From positions 7,911,113-7,975,112 of the forward strand of contig CM041531.1 of NCBI GenBank assembly GCA_023238725.1: a stretch of DNA of 64,000 bases. Direction: 5' to 3'. Source of the DNA: Scortum barcoo (taxonomy: Eukaryota > Chordata > Actinopteri > Centrarchiformes > Terapontidae). Made by a program: the position numbers and the translations under genes. Each line of letters starts with the position of its first letter. Within the stretch, counting starts at the first letter, position 1. Of the stretch, positions 41,062-53,480 are shown piece by piece. The notes beneath the pieces were generated by a model. That model was given only the letters and a program-made list of their open reading frames with translations. It did not search any database and was not told the origin of the DNA.

Positions 41062-44000
41062 GTAAAATCACCCGCCGATGCTAATGTTAGCCGGTTAGCA
41101 TCGAGCTAACCAACCGATGTGAACGACCGGAGAGTCAACAACTCTCAGACGGAGAGACGTTAGCTCCAAACCCGGAGCTGAAGTCCAGATAACGAGCTTC
41201 ACTATCAATCTAACAAACTCTGAAGATGTTTTTTATTTTAAAGATACTATAACTGACAGTCTGATAATCCGATTATTGTTAAGTAAAGTCAGCTGAAGTT
41301 GGTTAGCAGCTACTTAGCCGCACTAGCAGGCGATGCTAACTAACAACTAACAAACTTTTTGCTCGTTTAGTTAATACACCAAGTATTTTGATTATTTTAT
41401 GCTTTCTGGTGACAAACCTGCAATCTAGACACAAGTTGCACGTTTTATTAAGCATGTATGTGGTGAAAATATAGATAATTAAGTTAAAAGCATGTCATAA
41501 CAGGAAACAAAGTGTAAAATGATTAGGTTTTTTCCTTCCTTGTTTGCGACATTGAGACCTCAGGGGGACAGGTGATGTTTCTAAATGGGTCTAAATGAGG
41601 AACTATTGTGATGCAAACCTGATATTTCCTCATGCTGGACTTGCACACTCAGGATGACAAGACAAAATTGGTTTGTCCCTTTGCAGCCAGGCGTGACACT
41701 GGAGAGCTGCAGGCCTGAGCTCATGACACAGCAGGAGTACTACACTTTAATTTACTGTAGTTAATTGTAATGTGCTCCTGAGGGGTGCAGATATTATTAG
41801 TTATCACAAGGAGGTCACTTGAACAGCCTAAATGTGTGAAATGTGATCAGAATCAGGTCATGTAGTGTCTTTATGTTGGTGCTGAATAAAATAAACATAA
41901 GTAAGAAAAGATGAATAAGGGTGAAGCAAGCATTTCAAGTCACAAGTATATATTAAATATAAAAGTAGACAGTAGTAAAATAAGTTAAATATGTGCAAGA
42001 TATATTTAAATGAAAGAACTTTTTAAAAAAAATTAAACTATGCAAGTATTAATATTTGTACAAGTGTGTGCATGTTGATAAATAACAGCAACAAGTAGAT
42101 AGTAAGACACTGCTGCAGAGTGCAAAGGATACTGAAAGAAATCTGACTACTGCAACAGGTAGCTTTACATACATGAGGAACATTATAGGATATACAGCAT
42201 TTGTGTTTGAGTGATAGTTACATGTTTAAAAAGCTGCATTTTAAATGAGAATATATCTGCTTGTTTCGCTGTTGGAGCTCTGTATTTTTGTCAAACAGCG
42301 ATATTGGGATGTCTTGGCTCAGTTGCTGAGTGTCTATAATCAGATAACAGATAACATAATCATGCTCACAGATACAGAGAGGAGTCTGAATGTAAACTAA
42401 AGGAGGAGGAGGCCCTTTTTTTCCAAGCTTTGTCTGAGGAAAGGTCCTTTCTATTCAGAAAAGTTAATGTCTGAGTTGAAATGAGCATAAAGCGAACGGA
42501 CACAATCACACGTGCAGCTGTATACTTTAGTCCAGGCCTGTAATGCTTTAATTATATTGGGATCAACAGAAAGATAAGCGACAGATGGTTATTGGTCTTG
42601 GCTGTTCTTATAGTTTTTAAGTTGAATGTCTTTGGGTTTTGGACAACTGGATAATTAATCAAACTTCATTTGTGTAATACTTTTAATACTGGTTAGTGCA
42701 AGTTCTTCACAGGTGTCTGACAAGCTTTTAATAAAGTACAAAATATCAATGAAATTAAATTAAATTAATTAAATTCAATTATTTGAAGGTGTCACCTAAG
42801 ACTCTGAGAAACTTTGAGAGACTTTTTATTATTCTGACATTTTCTACTGTAAAAACAATTGATCAAAACAATAATCGACACCAATTTTAGCTGCAGCTCG
42901 TCTAATCCAATACGACAACACTACAAACTGAGGAAAGTAACACAACACAACAATGTCGAACAGTGTCTGTCACACAGTGTTGATCCAGCAGTTTAATCTA
43001 AACATATCTGGGCGTCGGTGTGTAATACTCTAGGTATGGCTGCAAGTTTGGACATGTTGAATGACTTCTGTTTCACATTAGAAATGCAAGAACTTGGTTA
43101 AACATGGTGTAATACCACATTCTTGCTTCACTTTTTGTAAGAGCGGAGAAATACTTCTCAGAAATGGCTTCAAGGTAAACAGAGGGAAGCTGAAATTCTG
43201 CACAGAGATGTGTGGTAACTAATTGGCCTGCACGATTATTGACAGTTTAAATAATGTAATAAATTAAATTTAATTGAGGTTCCTTGTAAGATGAGGAATT
43301 TGTTCACTGCTTTGATGGACAAGAACATCACATTTAGATTAAAGCTGTAATTAACTGTGATAATGAATACATTCTGAGTTTTTATTAACCAATATCATCT
43401 TGTTGGGGGTCATAAATCTTTATCTAATTTAGTGATTTATATATACTATATCCATGCACCATAATGCTCACTGAATAATCTGCCATCATTTACCTATTAA
43501 AGTATTTTCGTGAATGTTAAGCTCTTCTTATTTTGTGGTTAATTTAAAGTTTCACTGCATGCTCCATGCAACATTAACCTGATGTGACTAATTATCAAAT
43601 CATGCGCCTGCAAACAAAGCTGCAGCTGCACTCGTACCTTTTTAATCTTGTTTTGCACAGTGATTATATGTAGTTGCTGCACATTCTTGGTCAACTTATT
43701 AATGAAAGTGAAATCCGCAATTTCAGCTACAAATATAAAAAACTTCTCATGCGTCAGCTTCAAGATAGCCTTTATTAGGCTTGCACAGAAAAGTCGATAA
43801 GTGATATTATAATTATTAACGCATTATTTATTTCCCCTGTTGAGAACTTTTGCGATCAGAGAATATCAGATCATGTGAAGCTTACGAAACCTTTTGTATG
43901 CTTCGGGTGGTAGACAAACAAGATTTATCTTTTGGGAGTGTTGCTGCAATCCGCACCTAAACTGCACAGCGTCTTCTTGAACTCTCAATCACGAGTATCC

Positions 44001-47000
44001 AGTCCAAACCTACTGACCTGCTGAAGGATCCAGTTTTTCTTTTTTTGAAGCGGGTTGGGTGAAAACTATCAGCAGAACAGAGGCAGGCTTTGTTCTTGGA
44101 CTGAAAAGTTGGCAGCACCGACTGGACTGGCCTGTTACAATCGAGCGCTGACATAAAACCACCGAGCTTCATGAAAAGGCAGCTTCGCTCATGCATATCA
44201 AATAAAAATTTGCAGGTCAGCCCTGTAAACTACAACAGGATGTTTTTAAAATGCACTTCTGTAGGTTATAGAATACATTAATACAGGTTTATTTGCTTTT
44301 TGCTCATAGTTTTCTTTTTTCCATTTAATTTTAAAAATGCTTAAGTATCATCACTGAGCTAAGTAATGCACTGTTAAACTTTTTTTTTAACTGATACTAT
44401 CTTATCAGAGGAAACACTGATATCCAGCTGCTTCTTCTGTCTCTGAATAGTTTTGAGTAGATCATACAGAAATATTTTTAGACAGTAGATGGTGCCGTTT
44501 TCTCCCTGAAAGCAGCAGTATATTGTAGATTCAACACTTCACTGTTTGACTGTTTTTTTTTTTTTTAATACCTTTAAACATACAGGTTGAATGACTGATA
44601 ACAAGGATAATGGGTTTAAAAGTGGTTTAAAATAGGGTTTAATACCACCTGTAGGCCAATTAAAAACCATGATAACAAACTGTTGTGTGTTTTCTGTTTT
44701 TCTTCTTATTTATTTCTTCTGGTTTAAACTTTACTCTATGACATCATTGGAAAATGACAATTATTCCTTGATTTTAAATAAAGGTTGAATGAAGAAGAAA
44801 ACTGGTCTCTTAGGTTCAGCTGGTCAAGGTACATTTTGTTAATTGCTTATTTAGGTTTTTTGCTTATTAAAAAACAGTTATTGGACTTTTTGTGGTATTG
44901 CATAATAATTTTAATAGTGATGGGACATATGAAAGCTAAAACACTGTAAATATTAAAGTTTAGAGTGAGACATTCAAAATAAGTTAATCTTCATTTTTTA
45001 ATAGTTTGTTTCCCTTAATTTGTGTTTGTCCACATGTTGTGTTAATCTCAACATATCATTAACTTTAATATCACCTTCTCCTGCCGATAATGAGACCTTC
45101 AGTTTCTCTATTTAGTGACTTAACTCTGTCACATACACTGATCTGCCTATAAACATCTCGTATATGGAAACATCTGCTGACGATGTGACTTAATTTCTCT
45201 GATCTTTCTTTCCAATCTGCAGCCATCGACGAGTACAAGCCTCAAGATGCCACCACCAACCCATCTCTCATCCTGGCTGCTGCCAAGATGCCCGCCTACC
45301 AGCACCTGTTGGATCAGGCCATTAAATACGGCATTGCCAAAGGAGGGTAAGAGGTTGCACACAAATGAGAACTAAACCACACACCCCAAAATGAAACTAT
45401 TTTAGCTGACAGCTTACCAATAGAGTACTGGCTGTTTTTCTCTGTTCTTTGTTTAATTTTTAGTTGAATTTCTTGCACTGTGCAGACAAAACTTCATTTA
45501 TGTAGAACTTGTTTACACAGGTTAGTGCAACTCAAAGTTCTTCACAGGTGACTGACAATCCTGTAATAACAAAGTACAAAATGTGCAACAATTGGAGTAA
45601 AATGTGTACTAAATAATTTAAAGGCATCACATCACACTCTTTAGCTGTATACTTGCTGGTTTCATAAAAGCTTACCAAAAGCAAGTAATGGGTAGAGTAT
45701 CTTCAGGTTTTGAATTTAAACAGCCTTGAAGAAAGGGAACATTTTAAGTGGTTTTGAAGATGTTGCGCAGCACACGGTTCCTCTGTGCAAGGTGTTGACT
45801 AAGTTCCTTAATTTACATCTGGAGGTAAATCATAATGTTTTACTCATTTCTGCTTAAACCTGAAATTTATGAGGCTTTTTTTAATGGAGGTCATTCTTAC
45901 ACTAATGTGAAATGTAGTTAAACGGTGTTTGTTATGGAGGTTTTCTTGCCATAATACTAATTTTGGCCACAAAAGGCTGAAGTGTGACACAAACCTATGT
46001 TCTAATAAAGGAGTTGTCCTCATGTGCCGTCCCTGTAGTTCAGTGGGTAGAGAAATAATCTTGTAAAAAAAAGATTTAATCCTTAGTTCATGTCAAGTCA
46101 GTTATTTAAAAACGCATCTGGAAGAAAAACAATTGCATAGTGTTGCACTTCGCCCTCTTGTGACCAAAATTAATATTGTGTTTATAAAGTGTTTCTGTAG
46201 TTGGGAGATTTTAAAGAGATGTTGATTTGCTTTGTGACTTTGCACCAAAGCTGTCAAATGTACAAAGTCATGGTCTCTCAAATTTGCAGTAATTTTTAAT
46301 GTGCAAAGGTTCAGTAGTGCAGCTTAAGAATAATAATGATGATGATAATAATAATATAATAACAATTACGCGGTCATTTTGTGTGACTCTGAGTGAACCA
46401 GCCTCATACTTTTTCCTTTGTGTCCAGAACTGAAGAGGAGCAGGTCGCTAACACCATGGACAAGCTGTTTGTGAGCTTCGGTCTCGAGATCCTCAAGAAG
46501 GTTCCAGGCAGAGTCTCGACTGAGGTGGATGCCAGGTGGGTGCAAACAACACATTAAAGGGTGCTAATTAAAACAGGAAACTTGTTTGTTAATATTCACT
46601 CTTTTTAAAAATGACACAGACTGAGAGAAGTGTAAACTGCTTTCAGTGTGACTCATTTTGCTAGACTTATAAAAGTAAAGAAAACTGGAGTTCAGAGCAT
46701 TAATTATGCTACAGTATTTTTCTGTCCACACGATGCGTTTCATGTCTTTTTAAATTAAAGATGGACTTTTTACAGCAATCTCCTTAATCGCTCTGCAGCC
46801 GTATCACTGATAATTAGTAATTGATAAAGACTTTGTTTAAACAGCTGATATGGTCCATTTTTGCGGCACAACCTTCATAAAAAAGGTAAATTTAAAAGCA
46901 GAGTAGAAAACATTACTTTTATATAAAGCACTCTACAGGTTCTCATTCATTCATTCGTGCACCCATTCACAAACACACTCTAACAAAGCTCCCATGTTAG

Positions 47001-50000
47001 ACATCAAGAGCAATCAATGGGTCACTCAAACACACATGGAAGTAATTTTAGAGTTGTAAGTAGTCTTAAACAAACCCTACTCTACCTTACAACAGTTATT
47101 TTATTTATGAAAATGAGCTAAATGTTTGAATCTCTTGTGTTGTTTCTCTCCACCGAACAGACTGTCTTTCGATAAAGATGAGATGGTTGCCAAGGCCCTG
47201 AGGCTCATCGCTCTCTATAAAGAGGCCGACATCAGCAAGGAGCGTGTGCTCATCAAGCTGTCGTCAACATGGGAAGGAATCCAGGCCGGCAAGTGAGTCT
47301 CTGCAGTATGTGTTACCAATCAGTGTTATATCTGTTGATTGTAATAATTTATGATATTGATGGGTTTCCTAATATATTAGATGTGTGAAGTAGTTTTGAT
47401 CTTGACTGAGTGTAGGTACAGTATTTGCAGTCCAGAAATTATTTTAAATGTAAAGGCTCTGAAAAACACACTTTCTAAATCTACCTCTTACTACAAGTCA
47501 ATTAAATGATTGGATAGTGATGGACAGAAAATGTATCGGCAGAGTCAATTAATAATCTAAGTTATCAAATATTATCTTGTTTTGTCTCATAAGAGGAGAC
47601 TAAACAATTAATTGGAGAGTATTCAATAAAATTGGATATCTAGATAAATAGAAGAAAGTTTTAATAGTTTTGACGGTTTATTTTCAGACAGATTTTTGTG
47701 GATGCTTAATGAGACACTCAGCAGTTGATATTGTGTGCATTTTTAACAGTTTTTTCTTAATGCATTGCAGAGCTGTTTGCTCGTCAAGTATATACATGTG
47801 ATTGGTTTTAAAAACTTTAATATGCTTGAAATATTTGATTAGGTCTCTATTAGCAGATAAACCCCAAATAAGATTGAACTTTCTGCACCTCAAGAAAACT
47901 AATGTCTCCTTTTCTAATATTGTGTGGCTTCATTTCTCATTTTTTGTTTGTTTGTTGCACAGGGAGCTGGAGGAGAAGCATGGCATTCACTGCAACATGA
48001 CCCTGCTGTTCTCTTTTGCCCAGGCTGTGGCCTGCGCAGAAGCAAATGTCACGCTCATATCTCCCTTCGTTGGACGCATCCTTGACTGGTACAAGGAGAA
48101 TACAGACCGCAAAAGCTACGAGCCACACGAAGACCCAGGTACGCTGTCATAGAGAGAAGTTTGTCATTGAATAGGACAGAAAAAAAACAGCAAGGTGTTA
48201 TTGAAAATGATGTTTACTACTATGGGAATTCAGATTTATGTCATTCATTTGTTATTTATTTATTCTGAGATACTGTGAGCTGTGACTGCTGCATAAGCAC
48301 ATTTGGCAGTGTCCATCCATCACTGTCTTGCCCTTCAGTAGTGACCTTAAAATCTTCATGTGGTGTCCTGTAACTGCATGAACGCTGTGGCCTGTTCAGA
48401 TCTGGTATTAACATGCGTCACGAGTGACCACTTCTGATAAGATCTCACTTCCTCGCCCTATATGCAAATAAATCCGTAAGTCATTTCCATTGGAAAAGAC
48501 TTTACATCACATTAATTTAATTACATATAACTTAGCAGGCTGACTTGATCAGTCAGTATTGACACACAAGAGGCTTGAGATCTATTTTGACACATTTGAT
48601 TTTAAGTCAGACCAGTAAATAAAATACCATCAGTGAGCAGGTTTTATAAAAAAGCACAAAGTTTGATTGAAGGAAGAACAATAAGGACACAAACTGAGTT
48701 AAGCGATAAGATGAGAGTGAAGTTTAGATTGTTCTGAGCTTTTTATGAAGCCACGTGAACTTGGGGGCGGGCAGCACAAAACACAACTGGCCTTGACACC
48801 AGATTTGCTGATTGGCCCTCCCACCACCACACCACCCAGCATGTCACCAAAATGACAAAACAAACAACCTGCCCTCACTGATTTAGAGAGGTATTCATTA
48901 ACATTTAATGCAACTACTAGAACAACCTCAGTGCCTCACTCACAAGTGTTTCATAGAGAATATCAAAAACATATTTTCAGTGTTTGTATGTATATAAAAA
49001 AAAAAAAAAAAGAAAATACCAAATATATTCTGGGCTGTACAGTTTAGAAAATATATCTTTCATCAATTTTCAGCAATACATCTACACCAGACTGAGCTTA
49101 AAGCCCCTGAAAACAAGAGTATAGCCCTGTAATCAGTATTTATAACAAAATGGCAGCAAAATCTAAGTTTTAAAAGTTGATGATCTGTGTCTGCATCCAT
49201 GGAGCGTCTTTTCTCAGATCTTGAAAATTTCCACCACCACGACTACCAAAAGTGGTTTAACAAAAACAAGCGGTATGACCAGAGTTTAGACGGTGTGTGC
49301 CCCTCTGTCTGAACTTTAATGAAGTCTGATCTAACTTTAATGAAAATGACAGACCTGGATTTTAGAATTACGTGCACAATCACGTATGGCAGATTTTATT
49401 GTAATTGGTCTGTTCTCTGTCCGTAGGTGTGCTCAGTGTGACAAAGATTTACAACTACTACAAGAAGTTTGGCTACAGCACGGTGGTGATGGGCGCCTCC
49501 TTCAGGAACACTGGTCAGGTTAAAGCCCTGGCAGGCTGTGATCTGCTGACCATCTCCCCCGGACTGCTGGCAGAGCTCAGCCAGGACCACAGTACCGTCA
49601 CAGAGACGCTTAACGTGGAGACAGGTACTGATTCAGAGGCTGGAAGTGTACACTGCTGTCCCCTCTAACTGAGATTCATTTTTATAGTGCAAGGACATGT
49701 ACGTTCGACTAAACCTTTAAACAGAACAAACACAGTGGTTGTAGGAAAAGTACAGAGGCAGCACATTAAACTTTTGATGAAGAAGTTGGAATATTTGAAC
49801 ATCACAAACCTGCAGAATATCTAAAGTTACTTTTATAATGTTTGTTCTTGAGGGAAGAATGAGTTCGTAATTTTAGTTTAAATGAATAAAGAGTCAAAAA
49901 AGCACTCTTGGACAAACTGCACATGGCTCATTTCCCCCTTTTTAAATTATATGAAAAATGAACTCTTATTAAAGAAAATCTGATTCAGACATCACAAATA

Positions 50001-50481
50001 CAAGCTCTGTTTTTAAAAAGTAGTATGAAGACTCTTACATATAAGTAACAAATCATTTTTGGACAGAGACAGAATCTGTGTGGAAATCTGTAACAGACGT
50101 TTGCAACAGTTTGTTAAACCTGTAAACAAAAAATGTTGTATTTATTTCCACCTTGACGTTGATGGTTTGTTGTTGCAGCCAAGGCCTGTGATCTGGAGAA
50201 GGTTCACCTGGATGAGAAAGCTTTCCGCTGGGAGCACAACGAGGACCGCATGGCCGTCGAGAAACTGTCCGACGGCATCCGCAAGTTTGCAGCAGACGCC
50301 ATCAAGCTGGAGACGATGATCAAAGTAAGATGGGTTTTTTTCTTTTTGCCATCTCATACTAATTGTAAGACTATTGCAATAATTTATTTTATGTAAAGTG
50401 TTTGCCAAGATTTGTATGCTGACTCTTTGTTGTCTTTTTCAATTACAGGAAAAAATGCTCAACGTGAAGAATGGCCAGTAA
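40962..50481 (+). CDS. taldo1: transaldolase, complete gene of eight exons
   Basis: Transaldolase moves a dihydroxyacetone unit from sedoheptulose 7-phosphate to glyceraldehyde 3-phosphate in the non-oxidative pentose phosphate pathway, mainly in the cytosol. Coding exons: 40962-41061, 45223-45346, 46428-46535, 47161-47292, 47963-48138, 49427-49624, 50179-50324, 50449-50481. All have GT-AG junctions and join in frame to 1017 nt (338 aa; human is 337). The product tracks human TALDO1 along its whole length. The Schiff-base lysine is Lys143 in LIKLSSTWEG; Asp28 (VADTGD) and Glu107 (STEVDAR) match the acid-base residues. The N-terminus MSSVSPDKRRKMESAL keeps a basic nuclear-signal-like stretch and a second in-frame Met at residue 12. 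No defect is seen, so it should be functional. Name confidence is very high; exon ends are high. Confidence 0.97.
41062..45222 (+). other. taldo1: taldo1 intron 1
   Basis: A 4.2-kb intron. Its first 280 bp are GC-richer and carry six GTTAGC/GCTAAC motifs. A degenerate repeat at 42668-42815 is related to one at 45498-45645 in intron 2. The 43830-44220 stretch is unlike its surroundings (AAGCTTACGAAACC, GAGCGCTGAC) and may be an unassigned mobile element. No other gene is visible. Confidence 0.8.
42668..42815 (+). repeat. interspersed repeat, copy A
   Basis: Shares GGTTAGTGCAA, GTTCTTCACAGGTG, CTGACAA, TAATAA(C)AAAGTACAAAAT and an AATTATTTGAAGG-type end, in the same order, with 45498-45645. 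Confidence 0.6.
45223..45346 (+). CDS. taldo1: taldo1 exon 2
   Basis: Acceptor TCTGCAG|CC and donor GGAGG|GTAAGA. Encodes the AIDEYKPQDATTNPSLILAA block, characteristic of transaldolase. Confidence 0.96.
45498..45645 (+). repeat. interspersed repeat, copy B
   Basis: Intron 2 partner of the repeat at 42668-42815 in the same orientation, diverged by substitutions and small indels. Class unknown. Confidence 0.6.
46024..46095 (+). repeat. possible tRNA-derived fragment
   Basis: CTGTAGTTCAGTGGGTAGAG resembles a tRNA A-box region (TAGCTCAGTNGGTAGAG), but no intact B box, anticodon arm or acceptor stem follows. It could be a worn SINE head in taldo1 intron 2. Confidence 0.3.
46428..46535 (+). CDS. 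taldo1: taldo1 exon 3
   Basis: Acceptor GTCCAG|AACTGA, donor GCCAG|GTGGGT. Encodes LFVSFGLEILKKVPGRVSTE with catalytic Glu107 near its end. Confidence 0.95.
47161..47292 (+). CDS. taldo1: taldo1 exon 4 with the catalytic lysine
   Basis: Acceptor GAACAG|ACTG, donor GGCAA|GTGAGT. Lys143 (codon 47255-47257) in LIKLSSTWEGIQAGK forms the Schiff base with the substrate. Confidence 0.96.
47963..48138 (+). CDS. taldo1: taldo1 exon 5
   Basis: Acceptor TTGCACAG|GGAGC, donor CCCAG|GTACGC. Encodes GIHCNMTLLFSFAQAVACAE and SPFVGRILDWY, both hallmark transaldolase segments. Confidence 0.96.
48139..49426 (+). other. taldo1: taldo1 intron 5, with possible DNA-transposon fragment
   Basis: The piece at about 48385-48480 (CCTGTTCAGATCTGGTATTA, then ACATGCGTCACGAGTGACCA) resembles a common fish non-autonomous DNA transposon end. 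No second terminus was found. The rest is ordinary intron. Confidence 0.4.
49427..49624 (+). CDS. taldo1: taldo1 exon 6
   Basis: Acceptor GTCCGTAG|GTGTG, donor GACAG|GTACTG. Encodes VTKIYNYYKKFGY and MGASFRNTGQVKALAGCD, a conserved barrel segment. Confidence 0.96.
50179..50324 (+). CDS. taldo1: taldo1 exon 7
   Basis: Acceptor TTGCAG|CCAAGG, donor ATCAAA|GTAAGA. Encodes the AVEKLSDGIRKFAADAIKLE helix region. Confidence 0.95.
50449..50481 (+). CDS. taldo1: taldo1 exon 8 (coding part) and stop
   Basis: Acceptor AATTACAG|GAAAA; ten codons then TAA at 50479-50481, ending NVKNGQ (human ends in a similar short polar tail). The 3' UTR follows in the same exon. Confidence 0.93.
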   Translation, partial: EKMLNVKNGQ

Positions 50482-50985
50482 TGGACAGATTTGGCGTCTC
50501 TGGCCTCATTAACAGGAAGTCTTAAGGAGTTCGGAGGCTGCCGTCTTTGTCCCCAACTACCTGAGAGAAGGTCCAGAGTACCAGTTGGCCTCCCTCTCCT
50601 GATCTGACCAAACACTTTAGGGACCTCCGTCCTGAATGGACACCTTTCCTCTCCTTGGCTGGGACTGACTGACTGTTTTCTGACCAAGCATAAATGGCGA
50701 TTAATGCTATTGCGTGTGGACTTGCTGTAAAATATTCTAATATTTACTAGAAATTTGACCAAGGCTGCTTTGCAGAAAAAAATGTCTTAATGAGACTTTA
50801 GTCTTGTTCAGTAACATCATGTGACTACTAGAAAGGACCATGAGCACTTTTTGGCAGGAAAGGACCATAATTTCTTAATTCACCATTTGAACAAGGCCGA
50901 AGGCGAACCTGACAAAGACCACTGTGTAATCATTCCTCAGAGTGTGACTTTTTGCTCTTTCAATAAATACAAATACATCATTACA
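50482..50985 (+). other. taldo1: taldo1 3' UTR with AATAAA signal
   Basis: A canonical AATAAA lies at 50962-50967, about 480 bases after the stop, with a GT/T-rich stretch (GTTGTGTTTTGGTTC) just downstream. This predicts cleavage near 50980-50990. Confidence 0.75.
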
Positions 50986-51785
50986 GTTGTGTTTTGGTTC
51001 TTTTTGCACTTTTTGTCTTACACTGATAGTAAAGTCATGCAATGCATTTTAAATTGTAGCTATGTTGGTTGACTGTCTGTGGGATTACGCTTATTAGATT
51101 CACAAAGCTCCTCCTGATGTGAATATTTTTATTGTGCCTCTCTTTACCTTCTCTGGTCGAGCAGGTTTAACTCCATTCCATCGACGATCAGATTTAGCTT
51201 CACTCCAGCTGAACTCAAGACAAACGCAGGACACATTTCTTTAAAACTCTTCATACATGTTTGCTGTCCAACGAAACATCAGTTATAGGTGGAAGTTTTG
51301 AAAGGACGTTTGTCGCAGGCAGCCAAAGGTAATGGGATTTATTACCTTCTTTATTAGAAATGTTTGCTTTTGCTTTGTGTTTGCTCTCTTAGTATGTTTA
51401 TTCTACGGGCGTGGAGATATGAGTCGTCCGTTTTTTTATCATTTAAGCATCAAAGGAGGCAGAGTTATGATTTGAAGGATTAGGTACGAAGATTTCTCAC
51501 AGTTGGGTAACAAACTGGTCTTTACATTTTAAGCACATAATTAGTGGCCTTATTCAGACTTGCTTGTCATCAAGCACGGAGCTTAAAGAAGAACAAGCTT
51601 CCCGTCCTGATTCAGACTTGAAAAATGATTGAATAGAGAAGACCTCAAGTTTTTAGTGAGCACATTTAAATGAGAGACTACAGTGATGTTTCAGTCGGCA
51701 GCAAAGGACAGTGAAATTAATTTATTAAAAGATTAAAAGCATCAGGCTTTGCACACCTTCAGAAGTGAAACCAGTGTCTTCTAAC

Positions 51786-51850
51786 TGCATTTCGTTACTC
51801 TGTATTTATACATGTGTAATGACAAAGTTGAATCTAATCTAATCTAACTG
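51786..51850 (+). mobile_element. retroposon tail 1
   Basis: TGCATTTCGTTACTCTGTAT, then GTGTAATGACAAAGTTGAAT and (CTAAT)n-like units. This is a common fish retroposon terminus. Confidence 0.55.
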
Positions 51851-52954
51851 AACTCATTTTGGTCAAACGTTTTGTTGAAAGTTCGGCGTACCACACGGTC
51901 AGCCGTGATCATGAAATGAGTCTGTTCCAGTTTTTTACTCATTTTGGAAATCATCTTTTAAGAGAACAAAAGTAAAAGTAATAACAACCAGGTCTTCTCA
52001 AAACACATCATTCATTAATCACGGATATTACTGCCACATGAGGCATCAAAATGAATTAAAATCTCTTAAGTTGCTTTGAAGTACAGTAAAACATTTTAAT
52101 GAGGTACATTTCCCACTAATATAAACTGCACATCTTATATACTTGAGATCAGGGCCATATTATAACATCATGAGATATGATCATGAGCCTTAAGAGAGTC
52201 ACATGATATTATATACTTCATATTACATATAACTTATATTAAATCTTACATCATATCTCTAATCTTGATGCTGCTTTACTGTAATAATTACATTGTTCTG
52301 CAAGTGAATTCAACAATAAATCTAACTGTTGATTGATTTGGGGCTCTGATAATAGTTTTTGAGATTCGGGTCTCTTTACATGCCAACTTTTGTTCCAACC
52401 TTTTGAACTTGCATACGTCAGGCGTCAAAGAGCGCAAATTGCTGAGAGTTTCGTAGTTCTTGTCAGCTGTAATTTTCACATCAATCGACACCCCTCTATC
52501 ATCTCTCTCACATTTTTTCCGATAATGATGATTTCATAACATCTTTTGTCACACCACAGTCCCACTCACAGACGTCAACCATCGGCCTTTCAGAAAGTGT
52601 TAGGACTCATTATCCTGGACGGGTCTTATATTACACTTATTTATCTGTAATGCATGTGAATTCATTTGAACTGTTTTTGAACTCTTAAAACTCTTAAAAC
52701 TCCTAAAACAATAACACCATCACAATACAACATCATCACTTCTATTGTATTGTATATTCTATTGTATATTTGTGTATATATTTGTGTATCTATTCTAGTT
52801 GTATATTTACTTAGTTGTAAAATTTATATCTAATTGTTTAATTTAAATGTAGGTATATATTTATTAATCTATTAGTACTCTTGTACTATTCTATATTTCT
52901 ATACGTTCATTCTTTAATCTATTTTCTTTGTTCTCTAGGTTTGAGAGAACAGTA

Positions 52955-53022
52955 ATTTCAATTCTCTGTTTGTCTTGTACATACTGCAGAATTGACAATA
53001 AAGCAGACTTTGACTTTGACTT
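52955..53022 (+). mobile_element. retroposon tail 2
   Basis: TTCAATTCTCTGTTTGTCTT, then GAATTGACAATAAAGCAGAC and (TTTGAC)n. Same type as tail 1. Confidence 0.55.
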
Positions 53023-53108
53023 TTGTTTGACTGTTTCTATTCGTGCTAATATTCTTGAGCATTGTTTGTAGGGAGCAGGAAATTTAAGAATTGGCAATGA
53101 TTGCGTGA

Positions 53109-53160
53109 TGTTATTGTTGTGCAATGACAATAAATTCATGAATCTCGAATGTTGAATCTT
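53109..53160 (+). mobile_element. retroposon tail 3
   Basis: GTTATTGTTGTGCAATGACA followed by ATAAATTCATGAATCTCGAA. Same type as tails 1 and 2, ending about 190 bp before the ZP gene start codon. Confidence 0.5.
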
Positions 53161-53348
53161 GTGAACTGCACAAAAAGGCTCTTTATGAGTGTCCTAAATC
53201 ACTTTAGTACTAAACAAGATGATGTTTGGTCATCATTGTTCAGCTAAATATACATTACAAAGAACAGCTTTCTCTATCTGCTTAACCCGTCTGTCTCCGG
53301 TCTGTGTCTGTGTTTGGCTCAGACCTCCTGTCTGTCCAAGGAGCTGAA

Positions 53349-53480
53349 ATGTTGGACAGATTCAGCCTGAGCATCCTGCTGCAGGGCCTGGCTCTGCTCC
53401 TGCTGGGCCCGGCCTGCGAAGCCTCTTCTCTGGGGCTGACGGTCCACGTCGTGCCCCTGGACAGCGATGGAGGGAGGACG
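53349..53480 (+). CDS. ZP gene exon 1, signal peptide
   Basis: Residues 1-44, phase 0 end. Donor GGACG|GTGGGC is the weakest in the gene; other GTs downstream would change the frame or length. The ATG at 53349 is the only ATG giving a signal peptide here. Confidence 0.82.

Larger units (their letters stand above)
50986..53348. other. intergenic region between taldo1 and the ZP gene
   Basis: About 2.4 kb. Holds three retroposon-type tails (51786-51850, 52955-53022, 53109-53160). I saw no convincing TATA box before the ZP start; the promoter must lie within the last few hundred bases. Confidence 0.6.

Noticed and set aside
46024..46095. Functional tRNA gene
   Set aside because: Only an A-box-like segment is present; there is no B box or cloverleaf.
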